In this document: piece after piece, positions 36,109 to 44,797 of the stretch
How the letters are laid out: each line of letters begins with the position of its first letter
Position numbering within the stretch: the first letter of the stretch is position 1
Assembly (NCBI RefSeq): GCF_017916365.1
Contig: NZ_JAFMSU010000003.1
Span: 620,001 to 684,000 of the forward strand
Source: Rufibacter roseolus
GTDB lineage: Bacteria; Bacteroidota; Bacteroidia; Cytophagales; Hymenobacteraceae
Direction of reading: 5' to 3'
Length of the DNA: 64,000 bases
Notes under the pieces: generated by a model
The model's input: only the letters and a program-made list of their open reading frames with translations
Databases searched by the model: none
What the model was told of the DNA's origin: nothing
Translations under genes and position numbers: made by a program

Positions 36109-38181
36109 ATAGCGGACTTGAAGCCTGACATCGGTGCGTTTAGGTCCTTGGATCTGCTCCAGGCCGGAGCCGATGGTGCTTTGCCCGCGGTAATGCGTGT
36201 GGCTGAGTTTGAACCAGGCATCCAGGTGGCGGGTGAGGCGTTGTTGGGCCAGCAAATAGATACGGGTGCCTTGACCAGCAAAAGCTGGAATGGAGAATCC
36301 GTACAGCACATCCTGCTCCGGTGCATAGAGTCGCGTATCGTAATCATCGGTGTCAAAGAGGGCGTAGCGAGCGCTCAGGCGGGTATTGCTACGCTCCCAA
36401 TTCACATCCTGCGCCACGAAATAGCCGGTGCGGGCGGGACCACTTTGCCTGAACCTACTGGCTTGCACTCTGGAACGCAGGCGCATGGAAGGCAGGGGGC
36501 TAACTTCCAGGAGCAGCAGAAAGCGGTGAGCGTACGTGGCAGTGACTTGCCGCAAGGGCTCACTTTCCACAGATTCATTACGGGCTTTGCGCTCATACTG
36601 GTATTGCCCGTAGAGCAGGGTGGTTTTGGAAGGCATGAACTGCAGACGCAGGAGGTATTCTTCCCCATCAGAGGGAGCATCTACCCGGTAGCGAAGCCAC
36701 GGAAAAGAAAATCGGTCATAGTAACCGGTGAGTTGCCACCTATGGCTTAGCTTGACTTTCAGGCCGGTGTACAAACCGCTCTCGTTCAGGTTCCGGCTCC
36801 CCTCCCCGAAAGCTGCGCCATACAGGGTTCGGAATTCTCGAGCGTAATAGCGGTACAACAAAGAAGCCTCCACTTTCTCAGAAAGGCTGGCCAAAACTCC
36901 GTTTACGGTACCCAGGCCTCCGTTATCGGAGTGGGCCGTCTCTCCGAAGAAGTTGAGATTCTGCCAGAGGTAGCTGTAATGCAACCCAACTGCCGTATTC
37001 CGGTTTCCGCGGAAGGTAAACAAATTGTAAGGCTCCGGGCGGGGTTGCAATGCGATGTTAAACCAGGTGTGCACGCCGGTGATTCCCAAGCTGAGCGTCT
37101 GCTGTGGATTCCGATAGGTGATGTCTCCGCCCAGGACTTGTTCCCGTGCTCGTTGCCGGTTCGCCAATTCGGTAGGCGTGCGGTGCAGTCCCGAGGTTTG
37201 CAATCCGCCCAAAGTCACCAAAGTAGAGTCATCCGCCAGGGCGTTACCCACCGAGGCATCTACCCGCCGATTCGAATAGAACAAGGTGGTTTCCAATCTT
37301 CGCCAGCGGTGGGTAGCGGCGGCGCCTCTGAAGAAGTTGGCTTCCAGGGTGGAAGTGTGTGGCCTAATGCCCAGTTGGCTGCGCCGGAGGGTGGTGATGG
37401 TCTCACCGCCTTTGCCCACGCTGAAACCACTGGAGAGTAACAAGCCCTGCCCAAATTGCAGTTGGTAATCGCCTAAGGCGATGGTCTTGAAAGCGCCTCG
37501 GTCATACAGTTGGGCGTGCGCCGAAAGGAAATCAAATCCATAGATCCGCTGCCCGGGGTTCCACGTGAACAACTCGCCTGCATCCTTTTCAGCGGTGACG
37601 CCAAAGCTGAAATCCCGCGGATGGCTTAGCCGGTAACGCAGTAAAAACTTATCCGGGGAGCCGAGATAGCGGGTGATTGAACGGCCTTCAGGAGGCGTGT
37701 AGCCACGGCGTTCCTGCAAGGTGCGGTCATACCGAAGTAAGAGGGAATGGTTGTCGGCATTTTTGAGGCGTTCTCGCCAAGGTCTTTGGCCTACCTGCCC
37801 CAAGGATTGGACCGTTACAAAGGGCAGCAACCTTCGGATAGAGATCATGTCGAAGCCGGGCACTGACTGCAGTTCGTACAAACTGAGCAACCGGCCATTG
37901 TCCTGAATGTGCTGCAACAGCACAGAGATCTGCCCCTCAGAAAGCAACCAAAGCCCCCGGAGTTCTTCGCGGGAAGCGCGATTTAAATCCAGAGGCTGGC
38001 GGTAGTACTGGAGCAGCGTTTCATAGAGGTCTTCATAGGCCACGGAGTTTTCATCATCTTGCTGCGCGAAGAGTTCCTGCACCAGCAGTTCCACATCTAC
38101 GGGCGGGCGCGGCACCTCCTGCCCTGTAGCTACCTGTTTAAGGCCTATTAATAGGAAAACAAGCCAAAAACAGCGCTTCAT
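36100..38181 (-). CDS. Helix-hairpin-helix outer-membrane-type protein
   Basis: The 693-residue product has a signal peptide (first ~20 residues). Next comes a ComEA-like helix-hairpin-helix region at about 45-125: LDLNRASREELRGLWLLS and LYELQSVPGFDMISIRRLLP are two copies of the motif. The remaining 550 residues are rich in alternating aromatic/polar strands ending RTDVRLQVRYRF, a C-terminal Phe as in outer-membrane beta-barrels. Proteins of this layout are common in Bacteroidota, with unknown function. The ATG overlaps the stop of the upstream gene by four bases (38178-38181), so the two are coupled. A role in DNA uptake is suggested only by the helix-hairpin-helix part. Confidence 0.8.
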   Translation of the reverse strand: MKRCFWLVFLLIGLKQVATGQEVPRPPVDVELLVQELFAQQDDENSVAYEDLYETLLQYYRQPLDLNRASREELRGLWLLSEGQISVLLQHIQDNGRLLSLYELQSVPGFDMISIRRLLPFVTVQSLGQVGQRPWRERLKNADNHSLLLRYDRTLQERRGYTPPEGRSITRYLGSPDKFLLRYRLSHPRDFSFGVTAEKDAGELFTWNPGQRIYGFDFLSAHAQLYDRGAFKTIALGDYQLQFGQGLLLSSGFSVGKGGETITTLRRSQLGIRPHTSTLEANFFRGAAATHRWRRLETTLFYSNRRVDASVGNALADDSTLVTLGGLQTSGLHRTPTELANRQRAREQVLGGDITYRNPQQTLSLGITGVHTWFNIALQPRPEPYNLFTFRGNRNTAVGLHYSYLWQNLNFFGETAHSDNGGLGTVNGVLASLSEKVEASLLYRYYAREFRTLYGAAFGEGSRNLNESGLYTGLKVKLSHRWQLTGYYDRFSFPWLRYRVDAPSDGEEYLLRLQFMPSKTTLLYGQYQYERKARNESVESEPLRQVTATYAHRFLLLLEVSPLPSMRLRSRVQASRFRQSGPARTGYFVAQDVNWERSNTRLSARYALFDTDDYDTRLYAPEQDVLYGFSIPAFAGQGTRIYLLAQQRLTRHLDAWFKLSHTHYRGQSTIGSGLEQIQGPKRTDVRLQVRYRF

Positions 38182-39014
38182 GGCCGCTTCTCCTTCTCTA
38201 ACTTGTAACCCACTGATAAGTAATTGCTCATGCCTAACTGGTGCTGCGCCCCAAAAGCGTACGCCACCTGAAACTGCTTGAACCTGACATCCACGCCAGC
38301 GGTGCCCGATCTGGTGCCGGTGTTGAATCCGGTACGCAGCCCAAGCGCTGGCAATACCCGGTACTCAATCCCACCTTTCACCGCCACCGGAAACGCCAGC
38401 TCTTTCTCAACCTCAAGCACCAGCAACACCTTGGTGGCGGCCTCGTAGCTCAGCCCGATCTTCATGACCGTAGGCACGCGTTCGTCTTCAAACTGGGCCA
38501 GTTTGGCCTGGTTAAGGTTGTAGATGTGCGCCCCAAAGGTGAGTTTCGGTAGCAGGTCTGACTGAATTCCCATGCTCAGGGCCACAGCTTTGCGGCTGCC
38601 CCATTCTTTCACCCGTACCTGCAACAGATCGGCCTTCAGGCCCAACCGCACCACGCCTAATTGATATCCCATCCCAATCCCCAGCCGCTGCTCATTGTAC
38701 AACTCTCCGCCGAACCGCTGCACATCCACCCCAATGGTTCCATACCTGACTGTTGGATAGACCGCCAGCAATCCTACCGTGGTAAGTTCTTTGAGGGAGA
38801 AGCGGTTGTGGGCGTAGGCACCCAGTTCAAGGCTTTTCAAGGCGGCGATGCCCGCCGGGTTATTGCTTAGGGCCCAGACATCGGGTAAGGTGACAGCCGC
38901 CCCGCCCAGGCTTACTCCTCTGGCTCCCACGGTTGAATTGGCCATTTGCCCCTTCGCGGAGAAGGGATTATAAAGCAAGAAGAGAAACAAGTACAAGCGT
39001 AGAAGTCGCGGCAT
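38178..39014 (-). CDS. PorV/PorQ-like outer membrane protein
   Basis: This protein of about 278 residues begins with a signal peptide ending near FSAKGQ. It then has STVGARGVSLGGAAVTLPDV and ALSNNPAGIAAL, the opening seen in PorV/PorQ and FadL-like barrels of Bacteroidota. The rest alternates strand-like stretches and ends YLSVGYKLEKEKRP. I place the start at the ATG at 39014; a TTG two codons earlier is the alternative. It is coupled by a four-base overlap to the helix-hairpin-helix gene. A function as a partner barrel or assembly factor for that protein is possible, but no type-IX secretion genes are nearby. Confidence 0.7.
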   Translation of the reverse strand: MPRLLRLYLFLFLLYNPFSAKGQMANSTVGARGVSLGGAAVTLPDVWALSNNPAGIAALKSLELGAYAHNRFSLKELTTVGLLAVYPTVRYGTIGVDVQRFGGELYNEQRLGIGMGYQLGVVRLGLKADLLQVRVKEWGSRKAVALSMGIQSDLLPKLTFGAHIYNLNQAKLAQFEDERVPTVMKIGLSYEAATKVLLVLEVEKELAFPVAVKGGIEYRVLPALGLRTGFNTGTRSGTAGVDVRFKQFQVAYAFGAQHQLGMSNYLSVGYKLEKEKRP

Positions 39015-39135
39015 AGACAAAGGCTTGGTGGGCTTCTACTTTACGAATCTCTCCTCAAAATGGTAGTACTTAAATATTTAGTTTTACTATATTTATACGC
39101 GTATTTACTTGCCTCTTTCTTACACCATCGGAACT

Positions 39136-39339
39136 ATGAAAAGAATCTTTACCACTATCTCTTCAGCGGCCACTTTAGGATTCCTGCTGTCCTTTTCAGC
39201 GCCTTCTCAACCCTCTGCAAACGCTGCTTCCGTCTACAACCCGCAATGCACTGCTATTGCCAAATCAACCGGCAAACAGTGCAAGAGCAGACAGTGGGGT
39301 AAATGCGAGCTGGTTCTTTGCTATGTACACTGCAAATAA
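39136..39339 (+). CDS. Small secreted Cys-rich protein
   Basis: A 67-residue protein starting MKRIFTTISSAATLG, with a signal peptide up to about ANAAS. The mature part is CTAIAKSTGKQC, then CELVLCYVHCK. The Cys-x(n)-Thr/Ser-x-Gly-x-Gln-Cys ... Cys-x2-His order resembles small zinc-binding domains found in many bacterial and phage proteins (CQAxTKxGxQC ... YCxxH). Here it is exported, which is less common. I start it at the ATG before the signal peptide, not nine codons earlier. Function unknown. Confidence 0.55.
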   Translation: MKRIFTTISSAATLGFLLSFSAPSQPSANAASVYNPQCTAIAKSTGKQCKSRQWGKCELVLCYVHCK

Positions 39340-39420
39340 GGTTTCTGGTCTAATTGCCATCAACACTCCTCATAGGTTTTCAGCATTATTGACTTGTTGG
39401 TAAGCAGCAAGGCTTATTAT

Positions 39421-39521
39421 CCCTCTTTGTCATCCTGAAAGGATCTTGGTGGTGAACGGAAAGGGCGATTTCCCTTTGCTTTTCTAGCTTGCCCACAAGA
39501 TCCTTTCAGGATGGCAGAGGG
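39421..39521. repeat. REP/MITE-like inverted repeat element
   Basis: CATCCTGAAAGGATCTTG at 39431-39448 recurs inverted at 39496-39513, with outer CCCTC/GAGGG (39421-39425, 39517-39521) and an inner AAAGGG/CCCTTT hairpin. It has no open frame. It looks like a non-autonomous repeat of the REP type; the rest of the 39340-39620 spacer shows nothing else. Confidence 0.7.
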
Positions 39522-39620
39522 ATGGTTCAAAGCAGAAAGGGTTGGTTCAATTCAGGAGAGATTGTTGAATACAAAATAGCGGGATAGAGAATACCCCTAC
39601 TTACCTATCCAGTTAAAAAA

Positions 39621-39653
39621 CAAAACGCCCGGAGAAGCTCTCCGGGCGTTTTG
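39621..39653 (-). terminator. Terminator after the S46 peptidase gene
   Basis: Arms of 15 bases (CAAAACGCCCGGAGA) around AGC, with T-rich flanks on both strands. It lies 33 bases past the peptidase stop codon. Confidence 0.9.
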
Positions 39654-39656
39654 TGT

Positions 39657-39684
39657 CTATTTTCAGAAAAGAGGCTCTAAACGG
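39657..39684. repeat. Decayed copy of the dispersed palindrome
   Basis: Minus strand CCGTTTAGAGCCTCTTTTCT, ending in TGAAAATAGA. It begins 1-2 bases after the peptidase stop codon, between gene and terminator. Confidence 0.6.
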
Positions 39685-39685
39685 C

Positions 39686-41992
39686 TTAGCTCTTCTGCTT
39701 CTTCGTTTCCTTTTTGATTTTGGTCTCGTTCTTTTTCTTCTTGATTTTGATCTGGCCCTCGGGGGTCTCAATCTCCATCTTGCCGTCCATCTTCACGTCG
39801 TTGATGGCGGGGTTGAAGGTGGTGTTGGGGTTGCCTTTGTCTACCAAGGTCATCTCGTTCACCAGGTGACCGGCGCCGGAGAGTTTATCAATCACGAAGA
39901 GCACGTACTTGATGTCTACGTTGATGCAGCGCTTGTACTCGGGGTCAAACACCAGGTCACCGGTCATGGCTTCCCAGTTCCCGTCGAAGGCCAGGCCCAT
40001 CAGTTCGCCGCGGCCGTTGATGACCGGTGAACCGGAGTTACCGCCGGTGATGTCGTTGTTGGTGATGAAGGCCACGCGCAGTTCGCCGTTCTCGCCGTAG
40101 CGGCCGTAATCCTTTTTGTTATACAGCTCCATCAGCTTGGCTGGCACGAGGAACTCGGGGTTGGTAGGGTCTTCTTTCTCGGCGATGCCTTGCAGCGTGG
40201 TGTAATACTTGTACTGCACGCCATCGCGCGGCTCGTAGTCTTTTACGGTTCCGTAGCTCAGGCGCAAAGTGGAGTTGGCATCTGGGTAGAATACTTTGTC
40301 TGGGTGCATTTCGCGCAGGCCGGCTACGTACAGGCGGTTGGCCCGACCCAGGGCAGCGTTGTACTCATTCAACTTCGGCAGGATGTTGTCCTGGTAGTTC
40401 GTCTGTACGGCGCGCATGAACTTGAAGGCTGGGTCTGTTTCCAGGGCTTTTAGCGTAGGATTAGCCAAAAACGCGTTGGCCTTGGCTTCGGAGGAAAGCA
40501 GGGATTTGCTGTACACATCGGCGGCCCACTTCTTGAAATCACCTTTGTAGGTAGCCGTCAGGTCTTTGAAGATATCGGCGTGCTGCGCTTTGGGAACATC
40601 TTTGTAGTACATCTGCATCAGTTCGGCGAAGATTTTCTGGTCAGAGGACTTCACGTAGTTGGCGTAGAACTCTTTGTTCATGTCTTGGTAGGCCGATGCC
40701 AGCTCCTGCAGTTTGGCTTTGTCTACGTTGCCGGCCTTCAGCATATTGTAGAGCGGCGTATACTGGTAGGCGTGCGCGATCAGCTGCGGGGCCAGAGCGG
40801 CCTCGGTGCGGTAGATGGCCGACAGGTTATAACCACGCTGTCCGGCGTAAGAGGCGTTAATGTCAGCTAAGGCAGTGCCGTAAAGGGCTTTGCGGCTGGC
40901 ATTGCCATTGGCCCACTCCTGGAAGGCTTTCTCCTCGGCGGCTTTCTTGTCCAGCGTTTTCATGCGCTTGATGCCTTCGTTCTGCCCGATGTAGTATTTG
41001 TAGTAGTTGCTGATGCTGGCATAATTAGAGGCCAGTTTCAGACGATCAGCGGGCGAGGCATCCATGGCTTCCTTCATCAATGCCAAGCGGCGCTCCCGCA
41101 GTTTGATACGGGCGGGGTTGGACTGATCCACGGCCATGCTCAGACCAGAACCGGCCATGAAACGGGTAGTTTTGCCCGGAAATCCGAAAACCATGGCGAA
41201 ATCGCCTTCTTTCACGTTGCTCATGGACACGGGCAGGTGGTGCTTAGGACGATACGGCACGTTCTTCTCAGAGTACTCGGCTGGCTTTCCGTCTGGGCTC
41301 ATGTACACCCGGAACATGGAGAAGTCACCGGTATGGCGCGGCCACATCCAGTTATCGGTATCACCGCCAAATTTTCCGATGCTTTCCGGCGGGGTTCCCA
41401 CCAGGCGCACATCAGAGAAGCGCTCGTACACGAACATGTAGTATTCGTTGCCATTGAAGAAATCGCGCACGTAGGCCACGTACTGGCCGTTGTTCTTGGC
41501 GGCATCAGCGAGGGATTTAGTGCGCTCAGCTACCAGGCGGGTACGCTCCTGCTCAGCGGTCTGCGGCGTTATGCCCTGCAACACCTGGCCGGTCACGTCT
41601 TCCATGCGCACCAGAATGTCTACGAACAGGCCTTCGTTTTTCTTTTCCTGCTCGCGGGTCATAGCCCAGAAACCGTTTTTCAGGATGTCATCCTGCGGGG
41701 TGGAGTTAGAGGCAATGGCATCGTAACCGCAATGGTGGTTCGTAAGCAAAAGGCCTTCTTTAGACACGAACTCGCCGGTACAAAAGCCCCCGAACTGCAC
41801 GATGGCGTCTTTGAGGCTGGCGTTGTTCACGTTGTAGATTTCCTCGGCGGTTAGTTGCAGGCCTTGCTTCTGCATGTCCACGTGGTTGAGGCGCTTTACC
41901 AGCAGCGGCAACCACATGCCCTCATCGGCGCGGGCGTTCATAGACAAGCCCAGGCAACCGACAAGAAGTAAACTATAGATCTTTTTTAGCAT
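39686..41992 (-). CDS. S46-family dipeptidyl-peptidase, DPP7-like
   Basis: The 768-residue product has a signal peptide (about 1-22) and the serine-protease triad of family S46: His in LLLTNHHCGYDA (86/87), Asp in WPRHTGDFSMF, and Ser in GGNSGSPV near residue 650. Eighteen residues after the Ser the sequence is AFDGNWEA. In Porphyromonas DPP11 this site is Arg (acidic substrates), in DPP7 Gly, so this enzyme should prefer non-acidic, hydrophobic residues (inference). The C-terminus is a Lys-rich tail. It works in the periplasm, removing dipeptides for growth on peptides. A promoter box lies just upstream at 42015-42022. Confidence 0.92.
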   Translation of the reverse strand: MLKKIYSLLLVGCLGLSMNARADEGMWLPLLVKRLNHVDMQKQGLQLTAEEIYNVNNASLKDAIVQFGGFCTGEFVSKEGLLLTNHHCGYDAIASNSTPQDDILKNGFWAMTREQEKKNEGLFVDILVRMEDVTGQVLQGITPQTAEQERTRLVAERTKSLADAAKNNGQYVAYVRDFFNGNEYYMFVYERFSDVRLVGTPPESIGKFGGDTDNWMWPRHTGDFSMFRVYMSPDGKPAEYSEKNVPYRPKHHLPVSMSNVKEGDFAMVFGFPGKTTRFMAGSGLSMAVDQSNPARIKLRERRLALMKEAMDASPADRLKLASNYASISNYYKYYIGQNEGIKRMKTLDKKAAEEKAFQEWANGNASRKALYGTALADINASYAGQRGYNLSAIYRTEAALAPQLIAHAYQYTPLYNMLKAGNVDKAKLQELASAYQDMNKEFYANYVKSSDQKIFAELMQMYYKDVPKAQHADIFKDLTATYKGDFKKWAADVYSKSLLSSEAKANAFLANPTLKALETDPAFKFMRAVQTNYQDNILPKLNEYNAALGRANRLYVAGLREMHPDKVFYPDANSTLRLSYGTVKDYEPRDGVQYKYYTTLQGIAEKEDPTNPEFLVPAKLMELYNKKDYGRYGENGELRVAFITNNDITGGNSGSPVINGRGELMGLAFDGNWEAMTGDLVFDPEYKRCINVDIKYVLFVIDKLSGAGHLVNEMTLVDKGNPNTTFNPAINDVKMDGKMEIETPEGQIKIKKKKNETKIKKETKKQKS

Positions 41993-42014
41993 TACGATTG
42001 TTAGTTAGAAAGCA

Positions 42015-42022
42015 CAAAGGTA
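42015..42022 (-). promoter_or_regulatory. -7 box of the S46 peptidase promoter
   Basis: TACCTTTG on the minus strand, 22 bases before the ATG at 41992. The matching -33 element is not convincing. Confidence 0.55.
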
Positions 42023-42058
42023 AGGATTTGTGACTTTTTTTCCCGAAACTAGCAGCAT

Positions 42059-42289
42059 ATGCAGGCAATCAACTGGCTTTTCAGGCAACTCTTTCTGGGC
42101 ATTGTGTGGGTGTACCGCTACATGATCTCGCCGCTTACGCCGGGCAGTTGCCGCTTCACGCCCACCTGCTCGGCCTACGCGCACCAGGCCATTATGAAGT
42201 ACGGTCCGTTTAAGGGCGGTTGGATGGCCTTAAAACGCATTGGCCGGTGCCAACCCTGGGGCGGCCACGGCTATGACCCGGTGCCGTAG
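42059..42289 (+). CDS. yidD: Membrane protein insertion efficiency factor YidD
   Basis: A 76-residue protein of the YidD family, which assists YidC-dependent insertion of inner-membrane proteins. The family core [20 protein letters not shown] is complete, followed by [20 protein letters not shown] and [13 protein letters not shown] at the end, with the three conserved Cys. The length is typical. It is divergent from the S46 peptidase gene with only 66 bases between them. It is not next to rnpA or yidC as in many other phyla, which is usual in Bacteroidota. Confidence 0.95.
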   Translation: MQAINWLFRQLFLGIVWVYRYMISPLTPGSCRFTPTCSAYAHQAIMKYGPFKGGWMALKRIGRCQPWGGHGYDPVP

Positions 42290-42396
42290 CTAAACCCAAT
42301 ACTCCCTGAATACTTCTTCAAACTACTTAATGCTAAATACTTGCCCCATGCAATGCCTTTCCTTCTGTCGTTCCACAGCATTAAACAGGTTGCTAC

Positions 42397-42885
42397 ATGG
42401 CTGAAGTAAAAGCAATAACAAACCTCAACAGACTTTATCTGCTGTGGCCGTACTTGTGGTTGGCAGTGATCACGCTGGTCATTTTCCCCTACCTGACGGG
42501 CTTGGTTGTAACCCTCTTAAACAAACCCGATGCGTTTGCCGGAAAACCAACTTTTGATTTCACCTATTTTGAAATAGTACGGGGCACCACGTTGTTTTAC
42601 GGTACCTGGAGCTTTCTTCTTTTCGTGCAGGTGCCCTACAGTCTCTTTTGTACCACCAGGCGGTTCAAGAGGAAAAGCATCTTGGTGAAGTTCGCGTTGT
42701 TTTATGCACTCCTGGTGTTGATGGGCTTACTGGTACCCGATGGTTCCGTCATTGATTTCTTTATGGACGATAAGTACCCCAAAGCCTGGTTCTTGTACTT
42801 TGCCCTTGCAATTGTTCTTTGCCCGCTGGTAAATTTTGCCTTGGCTGGAATAGCAAAGAATTCGGCTCCTTTTCAAAAAGATTAA
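42397..42885 (+). CDS. Small membrane protein of unknown function
   Basis: This 162-residue protein has four hydrophobic segments (about 15-40, 65-85, 97-115 and 130-152) with short loops, and a Lys-rich end. The segment TTRRFKRKSILVKF between helices 2 and 3 is strongly basic and probably cytoplasmic. I recognise no family. It stands alone, 107 bases after yidD and 63 bases before the DUF4184 gene, on the same strand, and may be transcribed with the latter. Coding character is supported by codon use like its neighbours. Confidence 0.6.
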   Translation: MAEVKAITNLNRLYLLWPYLWLAVITLVIFPYLTGLVVTLLNKPDAFAGKPTFDFTYFEIVRGTTLFYGTWSFLLFVQVPYSLFCTTRRFKRKSILVKFALFYALLVLMGLLVPDGSVIDFFMDDKYPKAWFLYFALAIVLCPLVNFALAGIAKNSAPFQKD

Positions 42886-42948
42886 CAGTTCACCAGCCAC
42901 GTATCAATTTGCGCCACCTACACGTTAAGAAGACTTAAGCTCACGCGC

Positions 42949-43692
42949 ATGCCCTTCACCTTCTCTCATCCGGCCATTGTCTTACCATTCATAGGGTTAA
43001 AGCACCGATGGCGATCCGCAACGGGGCTTATTGTGGGCAGCATGGCCCCAGACTTTGAGAAGTTCATCCGGATGAGTTTGCATGACCCGCACAGCCACAC
43101 CTGGCAGGGCATCTTCTACTTCAACCTGCCCATGGGGCTGCTGCTTTGCTTTGTCTTCCATCTTATTGTGCGTGATGCCCTCATTGACCACCTGCCTTAT
43201 TTCCTGCGGCAGCGCTTTAACCGGTACAAGCGGTTCAACTGGAAAACCTATTTCAAAAGCCATTACCTCATTGTGTTGCTGTCATTGCTGGTGGGCATTG
43301 TCTCGCACCTGGCCTGGGATTCTTTTACCCACAGCACCGGGTTGGGCGTAAGGCTGTTTCCCTTTCTGTTGAGCGAGGTATTGCCCGAGCCTTTCACCAG
43401 GTCCTGGTACGCGTTCCTGCAGCAGACCTTGTCGGTGATAGGGGGCTTTATCATGGTCATCTTCATCTACCTGCTCCCCAAAGAGAACCGGCTCCTGGAG
43501 AAAAAACCGCTGCTGGGCTTCTGGTTTATGTCTGGGGTGATTGTGTGCGTGGTGGTGGCGCTCTGGATCATGGCCGGCGGAAAACTGAACCGGTACTACA
43601 TTATGGTGGCGGCGCTCTCCGCGGGTTTGCTAAGCTTGATTATTCTGCCTTTCTTGATCAGAATAAGAGAACACCTACTTTCTAAATCATGA
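42949..43692 (+). CDS. DUF4184-family membrane protein
   Basis: The 247-residue protein opens MPFTFSHPAIVLPF and then GLIVGSMAPDFEKFIR, the hallmark of DUF4184, a family of membrane proteins distantly like the YdjM/LexA-binding metal-dependent hydrolase group. His and Asp residues at FSHP, APDF, DPHSH and SHLAWDSFTHSTG would be candidate metal ligands. Five or more membrane segments follow. Its stop overlaps the start of the cytosine-deaminase-like gene by four bases (ATGA), so the two are coupled. A phospholipase C-like or hydrolase activity has been guessed for relatives; nothing is proved here. Confidence 0.8.
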   Translation: MPFTFSHPAIVLPFIGLKHRWRSATGLIVGSMAPDFEKFIRMSLHDPHSHTWQGIFYFNLPMGLLLCFVFHLIVRDALIDHLPYFLRQRFNRYKRFNWKTYFKSHYLIVLLSLLVGIVSHLAWDSFTHSTGLGVRLFPFLLSEVLPEPFTRSWYAFLQQTLSVIGGFIMVIFIYLLPKENRLLEKKPLLGFWFMSGVIVCVVVALWIMAGGKLNRYYIMVAALSAGLLSLIILPFLIRIREHLLSKS

Positions 43693-44126
43693 ACGAATTT
43701 TTGCAGGCTGCCTTAGACGAGGCGAAAAGAGGATACGCGGAAGGTGGCATTCCCATCGGATCAGTACTCGTACACAACGGCAAGATCATCGGGCGGGGCC
43801 ATAACAAACGGGTGCAGGACGGCAGCGCCATTCTGCACGGCGAGATGGATGCCCTGGAGAACGCCGGCCGTCAGCCCGCCTCAGTGTACCGCGAGTGCAC
43901 CATCTACACCACGCTATCGCCGTGCTCCATGTGCTCAGGCACCATTCTGCTGTATGGCATACCCCGAGTAGTGGTGGGTGAGAACAAAAGCTTTATGGGC
44001 GAGGAGGAACTACTGCGCTCCCGCGGCGTGGAAGTGACCGTGGAAGACAACCAGGAGTGCTACGAGCTCATGCAACGGTTCATTCAGGAGAAACCAACGG
44101 TCTGGAACGAAGACATTGGGGTGTAA
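43689..44126 (+). CDS. Cytosine deaminase, yeast FCY1-like
   Basis: A 145-residue zinc deaminase with the HxE motif (His50, Glu52 in ILHGEMDALENAGR) and PCxxC (Cys79, Cys82 in TTLSPCSMCSG). The whole protein runs parallel to yeast cytosine deaminase: GRGHNKRVQDGSA, YGIPRVVVGENKSF and the C-terminal DIGV all have close counterparts there (DIGE in yeast). This makes cytosine, rather than guanine or tRNA adenosine, the likely substrate; most bacteria use the unrelated CodA fold. It overlaps the DUF4184 gene by four bases. Action on other pyrimidine bases such as creatinine-like compounds cannot be excluded. Confidence 0.82.
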   Translation: MNEFLQAALDEAKRGYAEGGIPIGSVLVHNGKIIGRGHNKRVQDGSAILHGEMDALENAGRQPASVYRECTIYTTLSPCSMCSGTILLYGIPRVVVGENKSFMGEEELLRSRGVEVTVEDNQECYELMQRFIQEKPTVWNEDIGV

Positions 44127-44140
44127 ACCACCTCACTTCA

Positions 44141-44174
44141 TTTTGGCCTGTTTTTCATATTTCCGGCCTAAAAC
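44141..44174. repeat. Decayed copy of the dispersed palindrome
   Basis: TTTTGGCCTGTTTTTCATAT followed by TTCCGGCCTAAAAC, 14 bases after the cytosine deaminase stop codon. Confidence 0.65.
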
Positions 44175-44195
44175 AACTTTTCAGCTTATCAATTG

Positions 44196-44224
44196 GGCAG
44201 CCCGTTTTCGGTGGGCTGCCTTTT
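44196..44224 (+). terminator. Terminator after the cytosine deaminase gene
   Basis: GGCAGCCC and GGGCTGCC with a 9-base loop, then TTTT. It directly precedes the next gene's start by about 20 bases. Confidence 0.8.
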
Positions 44225-44245
44225 CTCTAAAAGTTAATTACCCAC

Positions 44246-44797
44246 ATGGCTTCCGCCTTTGCCCATGCCTTGATGGCTTTCACCCTGGGAAGACGATCCC
44301 AGAAAGAAAACAAGCGCAAACTGCTATTTTTAGGCATCTTCTGCACCATCCTCCCCGATGCCGATGTGGTGATGTTCAAGTTCGGGGTTCCGTATGAGCA
44401 CTTTCTGGGCCATCGGGGATTTTCCCATTCGCTGGTATTTGCGCTGCTGCTGGGCATGCTGGTGAAGCTTGCTTTCTACCGCAACGTGCCCCTAACCAGC
44501 AGCCGGGGCCTGAAACTGATTGCGTTCTTCTTTCTGTGCACGGCCTCCCATATCTTGCTGGATGCTTTGACCAACGGGGGCCTAGGTGTGGGCGTCTTCT
44601 CCCCTTTTGATAACGGGCGCTATTTTCTGCCTTGGCGGCCTATTCAGGTGTCACCCATCGGGGCGGGGCGGTTCTTCAGCGAGAAAGGCTTGGCCGTGAT
44701 CAAGAGCGAACTGGTGTGGGTGGGTTTGCCGTGCCTGCTATACTTTTTGATTTCAGGCCTTTTCAGGAAAATAGGGCGAAAAACGACTTCGGCTTAG
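44246..44797 (+). CDS. YdjM-like membrane-bound metal-dependent hydrolase (DUF457)
   Basis: The 183-residue protein begins MASAFAHALMAFTLGR and has LFLGIFCTILPDADVVMFKF, HRGFSHSLVFALLLG and SHILLDALTNGGLGVG. This His/Asp pattern (FAH, PDAD, HRGFSHS, HILLDA) defines the YdjM/DUF457 family of inner-membrane hydrolase-like proteins, once called LexA-binding. About four membrane segments carry these residues. Length and order are typical. Biochemical function is not established for the family. The gene starts 21 bases past a terminator, so it needs its own promoter, which I could not identify. Confidence 0.85.
   Translation: MASAFAHALMAFTLGRRSQKENKRKLLFLGIFCTILPDADVVMFKFGVPYEHFLGHRGFSHSLVFALLLGMLVKLAFYRNVPLTSSRGLKLIAFFFLCTASHILLDALTNGGLGVGVFSPFDNGRYFLPWRPIQVSPIGAGRFFSEKGLAVIKSELVWVGLPCLLYFLISGLFRKIGRKTTSA

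Noticed and set aside
36118..37440. Open frames antisense to the helix-hairpin-helix gene
   Set aside because: The minus-strand frame has a signal peptide, motifs and a barrel end; the antisense products have none.
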